Of a DNA stretch of 64,000 nucleotides, positions 41,707 through 50,645 are shown piece by piece (the first letter of the stretch is position 1; the number at the start of each line of letters is the position of its first letter). Below the pieces are notes generated by a model. It was not told where the DNA came from. It did no database searches and saw nothing but the letters and a program-made list of their open reading frames with translations. A program made the translations under genes and the position numbers. Location of the stretch: the NCBI RefSeq assembly GCF_000819725.1, contig NZ_CDDH01000057.1, positions 1-64,000 of the forward strand, written 5' to 3'. The stretch comes from Aeromonas australiensis (GTDB lineage Bacteria; Pseudomonadota; Gammaproteobacteria; Enterobacterales; Aeromonadaceae).

Positions 41707-43128
41707 TTAGTGCACTTCATCCCACGCCATCTGCCAGTGGGAGCCGATGCCCGGCTCGTACTGGGTGGCTGTGGTAGTCCACTGCTGGCAGTAGCCGCTG
41801 TAGGGGAAGGGCTTGCACTGATAGACCTTGCCATTTTTCGGCTGCTGCACCTTGGTGCCGGCGGCATAGGATTTGAGCGAGTTCGGGAAGACGAAGTCGT
41901 ATTCGCCGCTGCTCTGCTCCTTGAACATCAGATCCATGGTCTGCTGGATGGTCTCGCCGCCCGCTTTCGGAGTGGCCTTGATCACCAGCTGGTGGTGACC
42001 CGCCTTGAGCCCTTCCAGCGCCATGGTAAAGGTGTGGCTGCTGTCCTTGATGTCGGCACTGCTTTCACCCTTGGCGACGCCGCCGTGATCATAGAGGGTA
42101 TTGGTGACGGCCCGATCGCCCTGCGCGGTGACGGTGAAATCGAGGGTTGCCTTGCCGTTTTCCAGCACATAGTCGCTGGCCAGACCGCTGACGCTGATGC
42201 TGTCCACCACCGGCGGCTGCTGCTGTTGCAGGTCAATCTCGACTCGCTTCAGTTTGCTGTCTCGATGCAGATAGACGGGGTTCATGCCGTAGATCGGATT
42301 GAACTGGCCATCGGCTCCTTGCTGACCGGCGCGGATCAGGCTCTGTTCGGCGTTGATCTTGCTGGCGAGGGCATGGGCCCAGCTGTTCTTCTGGCCCTGC
42401 TCGGCGGTGGTGATGGTCAGCACGGTCTGCAGATCGGGGCGCTCGCCGTTGGCATCGAATACCCGGGTCATCGCCTTGTCACCCACAGCAAGGTCAATGG
42501 AGGGGTAGATGGTGCCTGCCTGGCTCCACTCCAGCGGCGGCTGGCTGCCATCTTTGAACTTGGCATCGATGATGTTGTAGAAACTGTTGCTGGTGTCGCC
42601 CACTTCCCACACGCCGAGGATCAGTTGATGACCACTACGTTCCGGCAGGATACAGTTGTGGGTCACCTGCTTGGGCGGCTGTACCATGTTGCCGTCGATG
42701 ACGCAGAAGGGGGTCAGGTCGAACGAGGCGCGGGTGAGCGGCTGGTTGGGGTTCCACTCCTGTTTGGTGAGGTAGTAGCGCCAGTTGCGGGTGACGTGGT
42801 TGGCAGTGAAGGTCCAGCTGATGGCGAAGGGGCCGGGCTGTACTTCACGCTTGCTCCAGCGGTCGCTGGTCTGGATGTTCAGCTCGCCCCAGCGCGAGCT
42901 GCCCGCCGAAGCGATTTGACCATCCTGCGGGCCACTCTGCGGGAAGCCGGAGGGGCCCTCCACGCTCTGGGGTTCCCACTGCACGCCGCCACACTGGCTG
43001 TTGCCGCCGGTTTTGCACAGGTAGTTGCGGCTCTCGGGCTGGCTGATGTAGCCATGAGCCAGGGCGCTGCCGCTGGCCAGCAGGGCCAGCACCGCCGCGA
43101 TGTGATTGAGTTGGATTTTTGCTGCCAT
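41707..43128 (-). CDS. gbpA: GlcNAc/chitin-binding protein with AA10 lytic polysaccharide monooxygenase
   Basis: A 473-aa secreted protein starting at ATG 43128 after AGAGGAA. The signal peptide ends at ALA, leaving His as the first mature residue (HGYISQPESR). That N-terminal His is half of the copper 'histidine brace' of LPMOs. The AA10 domain covers about 24-205, followed by two GbpA middle domains (about 210-405) and a C-terminal chitin-binding CBM5/73-like module (about 415-465, with VYQCKPFPYSGYCQQW). In V. cholerae GbpA mediates attachment to chitin and mucin and is secreted by the type II system. Its leader holds a c-di-GMP riboswitch. Confidence 0.95.
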   Translation of the reverse strand: MAAKIQLNHIAAVLALLASGSALAHGYISQPESRNYLCKTGGNSQCGGVQWEPQSVEGPSGFPQSGPQDGQIASAGSSRWGELNIQTSDRWSKREVQPGPFAISWTFTANHVTRNWRYYLTKQEWNPNQPLTRASFDLTPFCVIDGNMVQPPKQVTHNCILPERSGHQLILGVWEVGDTSNSFYNIIDAKFKDGSQPPLEWSQAGTIYPSIDLAVGDKAMTRVFDANGERPDLQTVLTITTAEQGQKNSWAHALASKINAEQSLIRAGQQGADGQFNPIYGMNPVYLHRDSKLKRVEIDLQQQQPPVVDSISVSGLASDYVLENGKATLDFTVTAQGDRAVTNTLYDHGGVAKGESSADIKDSSHTFTMALEGLKAGHHQLVIKATPKAGGETIQQTMDLMFKEQSSGEYDFVFPNSLKSYAAGTKVQQPKNGKVYQCKPFPYSGYCQQWTTTATQYEPGIGSHWQMAWDEVH

Positions 43129-43193
43129 ACATTCCTCTGTTCGATTGATGTGGGCAGTCAGTTGGCCGGGGAGTACCCCGATGCACACTTGCG

Positions 43194-43276
43194 TGTGGCA
43201 ACCCCGCTATCCTGGACAAAATGTCTGTAGACCGGAGGCTTTGCGTCCCGACCTTTCGGTCAGTTTGCCAAATGAC
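43194..43276 (-). promoter_or_regulatory. Cyclic-di-GMP-I (GEMM-I) riboswitch in the gbpA leader
   Basis: The minus strand reads TTGGCAAACTGACC-GAAA-GGTC, then GGGACGCAAAGCCTCCGG, a variable stem, and TAGCGGGGTTGCCA. These are the conserved blocks of the GEMM-I aptamer: the GGCAAAC start, the GAAA tetraloop of P2, the GGGACGCAAAGCCTCCGG core (43225-43242), and the GGGGTT-GCC receptor and closing strand. The 3' end is about 65 nt upstream of the gbpA ATG. Two hairpins follow (43184-43197 and 43166-43180). No T-run follows them, so translational control is more likely than termination. In V. cholerae the Vc1 member of this class also precedes gbpA. Confidence 0.95.
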
Positions 43277-43484
43277 TAGATGGTTAGTGATGGGCCAAAT
43301 GTTCGGCCATCAGCATTGTGCATCGCCTTGATTAATTATTTGAAGTTAAATGTTTAAATGCGCCATTCAATGGCGCGAAAATCATTCTAACTGGCTGTTT
43401 TAAAAGTGTTCTCTTATTTGTGAATGGCGTCGAATGCCGTTGAATATGCCGATAAGATGCATGCTGATTGCGTGTTGTCGGCGT
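43277..43484. other. Intergenic region upstream of the gbpA riboswitch
   Basis: About 200 bp, more AT-rich than its surroundings, that must contain the gbpA promoter on the minus strand. A small hairpin GCGCCATT/AATGGCGC is at 43361-43376. No gene was found. Confidence 0.4.
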
Positions 43485-43513
43485 AAAAAAACCTGCCAGC
43501 TGAACTGGCAGGT
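43485..43513 (-). terminator. Terminator of the chemoreceptor gene
   Basis: Stem ACCTGCCAG/CTGGCAGGT with a 5-nt loop, followed on the minus strand by TTTTTTT. Confidence 0.9.
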
Positions 43514-43543
43514 CGGGTGACAAGACGACATGGATTGACGCCA

Positions 43544-45226
43544 TCAATGACGGGCGTGCTGCTCGCCGGAGTGGGAAGAGACGGGGGGCATCATCGGCGC
43601 CGTGGCGGACTCCTTGCCCAGTTTGAATACCGCAAGCCGTTCATCCAGGCTGCGGGAGAGGTCGGCCAGCAGTTCACTCTCTTGCGCCAGGTAGGTGGCG
43701 GACTGGGACATCTCCTGTGCCGAATCATTGATGCCGCTGACGTTGCGATTCATATCCTCAGCCACCATGCTCTGCTGTTCGGCGGCGGTGGCAATTTGGG
43801 TTGCCATATCGCTCACATGCTGGATGCGGTTAACGATCAGGGTGAGATCCTGCCCTGCTTGCTGGGATTGACTGACGCTGCTTTCCGCCAGCTTGCGGCT
43901 GGCATCCATCGCGCTCGCGGCAGAGACGGCTCTTTGTTGTAACTGGGCGATGGTGCTCTGGATCTCTTCGGTGGATTGGCGAGTGCGACTGGCCAGCTGA
44001 CGCACCTCATCGGCGACCACGGCAAAGCCGCGCCCCTGCTCACCGGCTCGTGCTGCTTCGATGGCCGCGTTGAGAGCCAGCAGGTTGGTCTGCTCCGAAA
44101 TGGCGCTGATGACGGCGGTCACTTCGCTGATCTGCATCACCCCCTCTTTGAGCTGGTTGACCTGCACGGTGGCCTGCTCCACCTCGGTGGCCAGTGCCTG
44201 GATACCGTTGACGCTGGCATGAACGTCCTGATTTCCCAGTCCGGCTTCACTGGTGGCATCCTGGGTATCGCGGGCAGTGTTTTCAGCATGACCGGCCACA
44301 TCCGAGATGGTGGCGCTCATCTCGTTCATGGCTGTGGCGAGCTGGGCCAGTTGATCTCGCTGGCTGGTGACCGCCTGATTGGTCTCTTCTGCCGAGGAGG
44401 CGATACGCAGAGCGGCATCGGCCACGTTGCGGGCGCCCTGACTTGCTTCCAGCAAAGCATGACGGATGGCATCGAGACTCTGATTGGTGCAGCGGGCGAC
44501 TACGCCCAGCTCATCCTTGCCCTGTACCGGGATACTCACCACCAGATCTCCCTTGGCGACCCGTTGCATGGCGTGGTTGATCTGGCTGAGGGGGGAGACA
44601 ATAGAGCGGGTGATACGCCAGCCCAGCAGGCCCATCAACAAGGTCACAACGGCGGTGGCGGTGCCCATCTTCATATATTGGGCCCAGATGGTCTGCTGAA
44701 TATCTTGCAGCAGCATGCCGGAGCCGAGGATCCAGCCCCAGGGTTGGTAACCCGAGACCAGCGACAGCTTCTGAGCCCTTTCGCCGGAGGGGCTGGTCCA
44801 CTGGTACTGCAGTGTCCCCTGTTTTCCATCACGTGCAATATCCACCATCTGATACCAGAATTGCCCAGCGGTTGCCCCTGTCCCTTCCCCCATGGTCTGA
44901 CCCACTAGCTCGGGGCGGATGGGGTGAACCACCATGGTGCGGTTCTCGTCGATAACGAACAGGTAGTTGTCGTTATCAAAGCGCATATTGGTCAGCAGCT
45001 TGCGTGCCTCCTGCTGGGCCTGCTCTGCTGGCAGGGTGCTGGCCAGAAACTGGATCTGGCTCATGGCCTGACTTAGCACCGCATTGAGCCGCGCCTCTCT
45101 TTCATTTATCAGATTGCGCTGCAGTGCGTTGGCCGAGATAAGCAGCAGCGAGAGAAAACCGACAAACGCCAGCGTGAGCAGCAGAATCAATTTGCGGCTC
45201 ACTGTGATATCACCGAGCTTGAACAT
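43544..45226 (-). CDS. Methyl-accepting chemotaxis protein with single Cache domain
   Basis: A 560-aa transmembrane chemoreceptor. TM1 is at about 11-31. A periplasmic sCache_2 domain (about 35-185) includes [24 protein letters not shown] and [20 protein letters not shown]2 is at about 188-208 and HAMP at about 210-262. The cytoplasmic signalling domain has the hairpin tip [20 protein letters not shown] followed by [15 protein letters not shown]. sCache_2 receptors often bind small organic acids; the ligand here is unknown. The C-terminus lacks a CheR-docking NWETF pentapeptide. The gene neighbours gbpA, so a link to chitin is possible but unproven. Confidence 0.93.
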   Translation of the reverse strand: MFKLGDITVSRKLILLLTLAFVGFLSLLLISANALQRNLINEREARLNAVLSQAMSQIQFLASTLPAEQAQQEARKLLTNMRFDNDNYLFVIDENRTMVVHPIRPELVGQTMGEGTGATAGQFWYQMVDIARDGKQGTLQYQWTSPSGERAQKLSLVSGYQPWGWILGSGMLLQDIQQTIWAQYMKMGTATAVVTLLMGLLGWRITRSIVSPLSQINHAMQRVAKGDLVVSIPVQGKDELGVVARCTNQSLDAIRHALLEASQGARNVADAALRIASSAEETNQAVTSQRDQLAQLATAMNEMSATISDVAGHAENTARDTQDATSEAGLGNQDVHASVNGIQALATEVEQATVQVNQLKEGVMQISEVTAVISAISEQTNLLALNAAIEAARAGEQGRGFAVVADEVRQLASRTRQSTEEIQSTIAQLQQRAVSAASAMDASRKLAESSVSQSQQAGQDLTLIVNRIQHVSDMATQIATAAEQQSMVAEDMNRNVSGINDSAQEMSQSATYLAQESELLADLSRSLDERLAVFKLGKESATAPMMPPVSSHSGEQHARH

Positions 45227-45502
45227 GACTAACCCCTCATTTCCCTGTTGATTTTATGTGGCTCTGTACCGCGGTAGCCAGTTTGCGTTCGTTAACAATT
45301 CATTTACTTTCAGGTGCTTGCTGATTTTACTCAAATGAGTTTTTTAACAACAGTATAGTCACAGACTCTAACCACCCACTTTGTGGTAGCGTATTCGTGC
45401 GCATCCCTGCGTCACTTTTGCCAAAAAGTGTGAATGGTTTGGCATTTCATTAATAAAAGGAGTGGGCCCCACTACGGGGGACCCCATCACAAGAGGGAAT
45501 TT

Positions 45503-47347
45503 ATGAGTTCCATTGCCAGGAATTACTTCAACCAGCTCAACGCCGACTACCTGCAGGTACACAGGCAAAAAGAGGATCTCTTCTGGTCCACTTATATGGG
45601 GACCAGCGACGATCAGGCCGGTTTCACCGCGGCCGAGCAGGCCTACAAGGCGTTCTGTGCCAATCCGGCTCGTCTGCCGGTGCTGCGGGAGATGCTGGCG
45701 CAGGCTGAAGAGGATGATCTTAAACGCGGCCTGCAAGGCTGGCTCGTCTTCTTCGAGTGCAATGTGATTGAAGATCCCGCCGCTGCCGCCCTGATGGATG
45801 AGCTGGTGGCTGCCGAGGCGGCGCTGTTTGCTCGCCGCAAAGGGCTGAAACTGACTCTGCTGGATGAACAGGGCCAGCAGGTCGCTGGTAGCCTGCCCGC
45901 CGCCAGCACCACCCTTGCCGCCAGCCCGAACGAGGCGGTGCGCCAGAGCGCGCTCGCCATGTTCCGCACCCTGGAGCAGTGGGTGGTCGGCAACGGTTTT
46001 CTCGAGGTGGTGGCGCTGCGCAACCGCTTTGCCCGCGCCATGGGTTATCGCGACTACTTCGACTACAAGGTGCGCAAGAACGAGCAGATGAGCCCGGAGC
46101 AGTTGTTCGCCATCCTCGACGACTTTATCGCCCGCACCGACGCTCGGTTGCAGCAGAGTCTGGAAGAGCTGAAGGTTGCCAAGGGGGAGGCGGCCCTGCA
46201 GCCCCACAACCTGCGCTACAGCGTGAGCGGCGACGTGACCCGCCAGCTCGATCCTTATGTGCCCTTCTCGCGGGCGCTGCGGGACTGGGTCGAGAGCTTC
46301 CGCCGGCTCGGCATCCAGTATCGCGGGGCGACCTTGACCCTGGACTTGCTGACCCGGGAGGGGAAATACGAGAACGGCTTCTGCCACGGCCCGGTACCGA
46401 GCTTCTTCCAGCAGGGGGAGTGGGTGCCGGCTGTGGTCAACTTCACCAGTCTGGCCGATCCGGCGCAGGTTGGCAGCGGCTGGAGTGGCCTCAATACCCT
46501 GTTCCACGAAGGTGGCCACGCGGCGCACTTTGCCAATGTCACCGGCAACGCCCCCTGCTTCTCACAGGAGTTTCCGCCCACCTCCATGGCCTATGCCGAG
46601 ACCCAGTCGATGTTCTGCGACAGCCTGCTGGACGATGCCGACTGGCTCAAACGCTACGCCAGAAATGCGGCGGGAGAGGCTGTTCCCGATGCCCTCATCA
46701 AGGAGATGATCGCCGCCCGCCAGCCGTTTCGGGCCTTCAACGAGCGCCAGATCGCGCTGGTGGCCTACTTCGAGCGGGATCTCTACGCCATGGATGAGGC
46801 CGAACGCACTCCCGAGGCAGTGCTGGCGCTGGCCCGCCAGTGGGAGCGCAAGATTGTCGGGGTCGAGAGCCCGCGCCCGCTGCTGGCCATTCCGCATCTG
46901 CTGAATCAGGAGTCGGCCTGCGCCTATCACGGCTACCTGCTGGCGCTGATGGCGGTGGAGCAGACCCGCGCTTATTTCCTCAAGCGTGATGGCTACCTCA
47001 CCGATAACCCGCGCATCGGGCCGGATCTGGCCGCCCACTACTGGGGGCCGGGCAACGGCATGAGTCACGATGAGACTCTGCGCAGCCTGACCGGCGAGGG
47101 ATTCAGCGCGGTGCCGCTGGCCGAGGCGTGCAACCTGAGCGCCGCCGAGGCGTGGCAACAGGCACAAGCCTGCATGGCCGCCGCCCGGCAGCGCCCCGCG
47201 GCGGGTGAGGGAAGCCCGCTCGATGCCCATATCCGGGTGGTACACGGCGCCGAGCTTATCGCCGACAACAACGAGTCGGAAACCCGCATGCTGGCCGACT
47301 TCGAGGCGTGGATCGTCAACCATTACCAACCGGTTTCAGCCGCATAA
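45503..47347 (+). CDS. M3-family metallopeptidase (oligoendopeptidase/PepF-like)
   Basis: A 614-aa cytoplasmic zinc peptidase starting at ATG 45503 after AGAGGG. The zinc motif HEGGHAAHF (about residues 334-342; the HExxH His pair and the Glu) and the downstream YAETQSMFCDSLL segment supplying the third ligand Glu identify clan MA family M3. The N-terminal ~200 residues are helical, as in oligopeptidase F. It has no signal peptide and probably degrades short peptides. It stands alone between divergent mcp and a terminator. Confidence 0.88.
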   Translation: MSSIARNYFNQLNADYLQVHRQKEDLFWSTYMGTSDDQAGFTAAEQAYKAFCANPARLPVLREMLAQAEEDDLKRGLQGWLVFFECNVIEDPAAAALMDELVAAEAALFARRKGLKLTLLDEQGQQVAGSLPAASTTLAASPNEAVRQSALAMFRTLEQWVVGNGFLEVVALRNRFARAMGYRDYFDYKVRKNEQMSPEQLFAILDDFIARTDARLQQSLEELKVAKGEAALQPHNLRYSVSGDVTRQLDPYVPFSRALRDWVESFRRLGIQYRGATLTLDLLTREGKYENGFCHGPVPSFFQQGEWVPAVVNFTSLADPAQVGSGWSGLNTLFHEGGHAAHFANVTGNAPCFSQEFPPTSMAYAETQSMFCDSLLDDADWLKRYARNAAGEAVPDALIKEMIAARQPFRAFNERQIALVAYFERDLYAMDEAERTPEAVLALARQWERKIVGVESPRPLLAIPHLLNQESACAYHGYLLALMAVEQTRAYFLKRDGYLTDNPRIGPDLAAHYWGPGNGMSHDETLRSLTGEGFSAVPLAEACNLSAAEAWQQAQACMAAARQRPAAGEGSPLDAHIRVVHGAELIADNNESETRMLADFEAWIVNHYQPVSAA

Positions 47348-47352
47348 TCCAC

Positions 47353-47390
47353 ACAGCTCCCGGTGATCAGGCCGGGAGCTGTGCTTTTTA
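47353..47390 (+). terminator. Terminator of the M3 peptidase gene
   Basis: 11-bp stem ACAGCTCCCGG/CCGGGAGCTGT with an 8-nt loop, then GCTTTTTA. Confidence 0.92.
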
Positions 47391-47968
47391 TGGTTATTCG
47401 TTGTCGTAACCCTGGCAGACGCTGCCATATTATTGGCAGGTGCGCGACATAGTTTGTCGCCTTGCCGATTGGGTCCGCATTTTGCCATCAGATATGTATT
47501 CATATGAACATGAATAGGAATTGCAGGCTGCAAGATAGTAGATTCACTGAGTTACGCTCTTTTGTCTTTTCTGTTAATAGTGCTTTTTGTAGTCATCTTT
47601 GTGCATAAAGATTGATCCATTCAACTATCTGCTAGTTATTCTCATCTTTCCGGGTTGACTAAATTGTCCACAACTGCAAAATCGCCCACCTTGCCACCCC
47701 CGATGTGAGTCGGGTCCGGAAAGCTTCAGATCTCTTCCCTCAGAGATGGCTGAGCCGCACATGAAAATGGCGTCAGCTCTCAACTCTTTCTGCGCGTTCG
47801 CCTGCTTCATGCTATCCGTCGATAACGTTGACACTGCGGTTGTGCTGTCCGTGCAGGGCAATGTGCATCTCGCGACATTGCCTGAGTCTGCCGATGCATG
47901 GCAACAGGCGGGTCCGTTTTATTGGCTTGGTATCTATTTGTCAGTAAATGGAAAGAGGTTATTTCCCC
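47391..47968 (+). other. Long leader/intergenic region before the polysaccharide operon
   Basis: About 580 bp with lower GC than the flanking genes. It must contain the promoter of the operon starting at 47969. TTGACT at 47655 and TTGACA at 47828 are candidate -35 elements, neither with a good -10. No riboswitch of the GEMM-I or GEMM-II type was recognised on either strand. Frames crossing it appear non-coding. Confidence 0.4.
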
Positions 47969-49312
47969 ATGATGAGCACGAGTGAACGCCCCGGTCAGAT
48001 TGCGCTGCTGGGAGGCTCGGTGGATCGTGTTGCCTTGCCACTTCTCGATCTGTCCCGCTGGGATCCATTGCAGCAGCCGGTATTACTGCTCAACCTGCCT
48101 GCAGATGAGCAGGATAGGGTATTGCAGGCTGTGCGGCGTGACCCGATACGTTATTTGCAGCCGGTATTTTGTGTTGTGAAGAGCCCGCTCTCTCCCATGT
48201 TGGCCGACGGTCTCCTGACACAGCTGGATGAACGGGCCTGTGACATGCTTGAACGGTTGGCGTTGTTGACCCCTCGAGAGCATCCGGATGACATGGAAAA
48301 GCTGGCTTGGTACAGCTGGCCTCGCTCCCATTTTCGCTTGTTGCCACGTTGGCAGGCTGGTTGCCGTCAGGGGTACAGCTATCCCCTGCTGGATTGCCTG
48401 GTGGGCAGCGAAGCAGGGGATGCCCTCCCGCAGCTGGTTGCAGAGCGTTTATTGCAGAGTGAGCAGCTGGTGGACCGGGTACGTCTTTGTCACAGTTGCA
48501 ACTCGGCACATCTCAATTTTGTCGATGTGTGTCCCGAATGCGCTCATATCGCCATCCAGGCCAAACCAGCTGTGCACTGCTTCACCTGCGGGCACGTGGA
48601 TGATCAGGATGCATTCATGCGACAGGGTGTGCTGCGTTGTCCCAAGTGCGTCACGACTCTGCGTCACATCGGTGTCGACTATGACAGGCCCCTTGAGAAG
48701 TTCCGCTGTTTGTCATGCCATGCCCGTTTTATGGAGGCTGCCGTCCAGGCGCGTTGCCATGAATGTGGCCAAGCGCACAAACCAGATGATTTGATTGTTG
48801 CGCCCATCTATGAATATCGCATCGGCAAGCTGGCCCGCCACATCGCACGGGAAGGGACTCAACAACTGCATCTGCCGTTGACCTGGGGTACCCCTATGGC
48901 TATGGAGCACTTCCCTTGGTTGCTGCAATGGAACAACAGCTTGCTGCAACGTCATGGTGGCTGCCATACCTTGCTGGCTATTCGGATTGAGCATCTGGCG
49001 GAGTTGCGGGCCGAGTTGGGCATGCTGAAGACTCAGCAGCGACTGGCTGCTCTGCTCAGCCGTTTGCAAGCTCTATTCCGCGATACCGATGTCGTTTGCC
49101 AGTATGCCGATGACCGGCTGTTGTTGTTGCTGCCGCATACGGATGCCGACGACTGGCGCATTCTGCAGGAGCGCATTCAGGCATTAAATCTCATTGAGGG
49201 GTTGGATGCCTTGACGCTGAATGTGAAGGTAGAGCCGCTCCCCACAACGCTGGGTGAAGATACCGGCCTCTGGTTGAGCAGCTGGCTGGACGGGAGCCTT
49301 CAGGATGCCTGA
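47969..49312 (+). CDS. TackOD1-like zinc-binding regulator with degenerate GGDEF domain
   Basis: A 447-aa cytoplasmic protein, start at ATG 47969 (AGAGG 10 nt upstream). ATG 47972 or 47948 are alternatives. The N-terminal ~95 residues have a receiver-like pattern (PVLLLNLP, YLQPVFCVVKSP) without clear phosphoacceptor residues. A cysteine-rich middle (about 174-266) carries six CxxC motifs at about 174, 188, 204, 224, 247 and 263, enough for three zinc ribbons and resembling the TackOD1 output domain. The C-terminal ~150 residues follow the GGDEF fold (LLAIRIEHLAELRAELG), but the motif position reads QYADDRLLLLLP, so no cyclase activity is expected. It overlaps the glycosyltransferase gene by 8 bp and probably regulates it. 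Confidence 0.78.
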   Translation: MMSTSERPGQIALLGGSVDRVALPLLDLSRWDPLQQPVLLLNLPADEQDRVLQAVRRDPIRYLQPVFCVVKSPLSPMLADGLLTQLDERACDMLERLALLTPREHPDDMEKLAWYSWPRSHFRLLPRWQAGCRQGYSYPLLDCLVGSEAGDALPQLVAERLLQSEQLVDRVRLCHSCNSAHLNFVDVCPECAHIAIQAKPAVHCFTCGHVDDQDAFMRQGVLRCPKCVTTLRHIGVDYDRPLEKFRCLSCHARFMEAAVQARCHECGQAHKPDDLIVAPIYEYRIGKLARHIAREGTQQLHLPLTWGTPMAMEHFPWLLQWNNSLLQRHGGCHTLLAIRIEHLAELRAELGMLKTQQRLAALLSRLQALFRDTDVVCQYADDRLLLLLPHTDADDWRILQERIQALNLIEGLDALTLNVKVEPLPTTLGEDTGLWLSSWLDGSLQDA

Positions 49313-50645
49313 GTGGATGAGCACGGTTCGGTACATCCTGACCGAGATCTTGGGCAGCCTGCAGTTTTCGCCCAGGATGATCCTGCTGCTGCTGCCCATG
49401 TTGCTGCTGATGGAGGTGCCCCTGATGGCGCTGACGTTGACCGGGATCCTGAAATGGTATGCTCGCCAGGTTCCCAAGGCATCTGAACTACCGCGCTCTC
49501 GGCGCTGTCCCAAAGTGTCTTGCATCATCACCTGTTATGGGGAAGGGGAGGCGATCCGCTCCACCATATTGACGCTCAAGGAACAGCTTTATCGCGGTCA
49601 AATGGAAATTATAGCTGTGATCGATGGCGCCAAGGCCAACGCGCATACTTATCAGGCGGCCCTGAGCTGCGTGGCTGAGTTTCAGGGTTGTGAGAGGCGT
49701 ACCTTGGTACTGTTGCCCAAGTGGCAGCGTGGCGGGCGGGTATCGACACTCAATGCCGGCTTGTCGGCGGCCACCGGTGAGATAGTCATGAATGCCGACG
49801 GGGACACGTCCTTCGACAACAACATGATCGACGAGATTGTCGCCTGCTTCGATGACCCGAACGTGCCCGCCGTGGGTGGGGCGTTGCGGGTGCGCAACTT
49901 GCGCGATGGTTTGCTGACCCGCATGCAGGGAATTGAGTACATGATCTCCATGCAGGGGGGGAAGACGGGCCTGAGTGAATGGAATCTTATCAACAATATT
50001 TCCGGGGCATTCGGGGCATTTCGCCGCGATTTTCTGCGCCAGATTGGCGGCTGGGATACCCACACAGCGGAAGATCTGGATCTGACGGTCCGTATTAAGC
50101 ATTACCTCAAACGCCATCCGGCTTTAAAGATAGGGTTCGCCCCTCGGGCCATCGGCCACACCGATGCGCCCGCAGACGTGATCACGCTTGCCAAGCAGCG
50201 TTTACGCTGGGATGGAGATCTGCTGTTTCTCTATCTGCGCAAGCACAAGCTCTCCCTGACGCCCCGTATTCTGGGCTGGAAGACCTTTTTGTTTACCTTG
50301 ATCTACGGGGTGGCGCAAAACGTGGTGCTGCCCCTGCTGGTGATGGGGTATAGCTGGTGGTTGGTGCTTAGCTATCCGGAGCAGTTTGTCGCTGCGTTGA
50401 TGATCTGTCTCTATCTGGTTTACCTGTTTCTTACACTGGTTAATTTCGCCGTGTTTTTGCTGGCTATATCTGAACGCCCAGGGGCTGATCTACGCCTGCT
50501 GCCATGGTTGTGTCTTTACCCGGTGTACACCTTGCTGATGCGCTTGTGGTGCGCCATCGCACTGTTGAATGAGATGTTCCGGCGCGGTCATGAAGAGAGC
50601 AGCATGGCCCCCTGGTGGGTATTAAAACGAGGAAATAAATTCTGA
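49305..50645 (+). CDS. Processive family 2 glycosyltransferase (exopolysaccharide synthase)
   Basis: A 446-aa membrane glycosyltransferase of the PgaC/hyaluronan-synthase/NodC type. N-terminal helices (about 25-47) precede the GT-A domain with AVIDGAK (UDP-binding Asp, about 104-110), NADGDTS (DxD, about 164-170), TAEDLD (catalytic base, about 246-251) and QRLRW (acceptor QxxRW, about 289-293). Four C-terminal helices follow. This set marks synthases that polymerise and extrude a chain through the inner membrane. The sugar cannot be deduced. No deacetylase, porin or PilZ gene accompanies it. It overlaps both neighbours. Confidence 0.9.
   Translation: MPEWMSTVRYILTEILGSLQFSPRMILLLLPMLLLMEVPLMALTLTGILKWYARQVPKASELPRSRRCPKVSCIITCYGEGEAIRSTILTLKEQLYRGQMEIIAVIDGAKANAHTYQAALSCVAEFQGCERRTLVLLPKWQRGGRVSTLNAGLSAATGEIVMNADGDTSFDNNMIDEIVACFDDPNVPAVGGALRVRNLRDGLLTRMQGIEYMISMQGGKTGLSEWNLINNISGAFGAFRRDFLRQIGGWDTHTAEDLDLTVRIKHYLKRHPALKIGFAPRAIGHTDAPADVITLAKQRLRWDGDLLFLYLRKHKLSLTPRILGWKTFLFTLIYGVAQNVVLPLLVMGYSWWLVLSYPEQFVAALMICLYLVYLFLTLVNFAVFLLAISERPGADLRLLPWLCLYPVYTLLMRLWCAIALLNEMFRRGHEESSMAPWWVLKRGNKF

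Noticed and set aside
45227-45400. Second GEMM riboswitch upstream of the chemoreceptor
   Set aside because: An ACGCAAACTGG stretch resembles part of the aptamer, but the CCTCCGG core and the 3' GCGGGGTT block are missing.
47746-47985. 79-codon frame before the polysaccharide operon
   Set aside because: No ribosome site. It overlaps the start of the first operon gene in another frame and has no family features.
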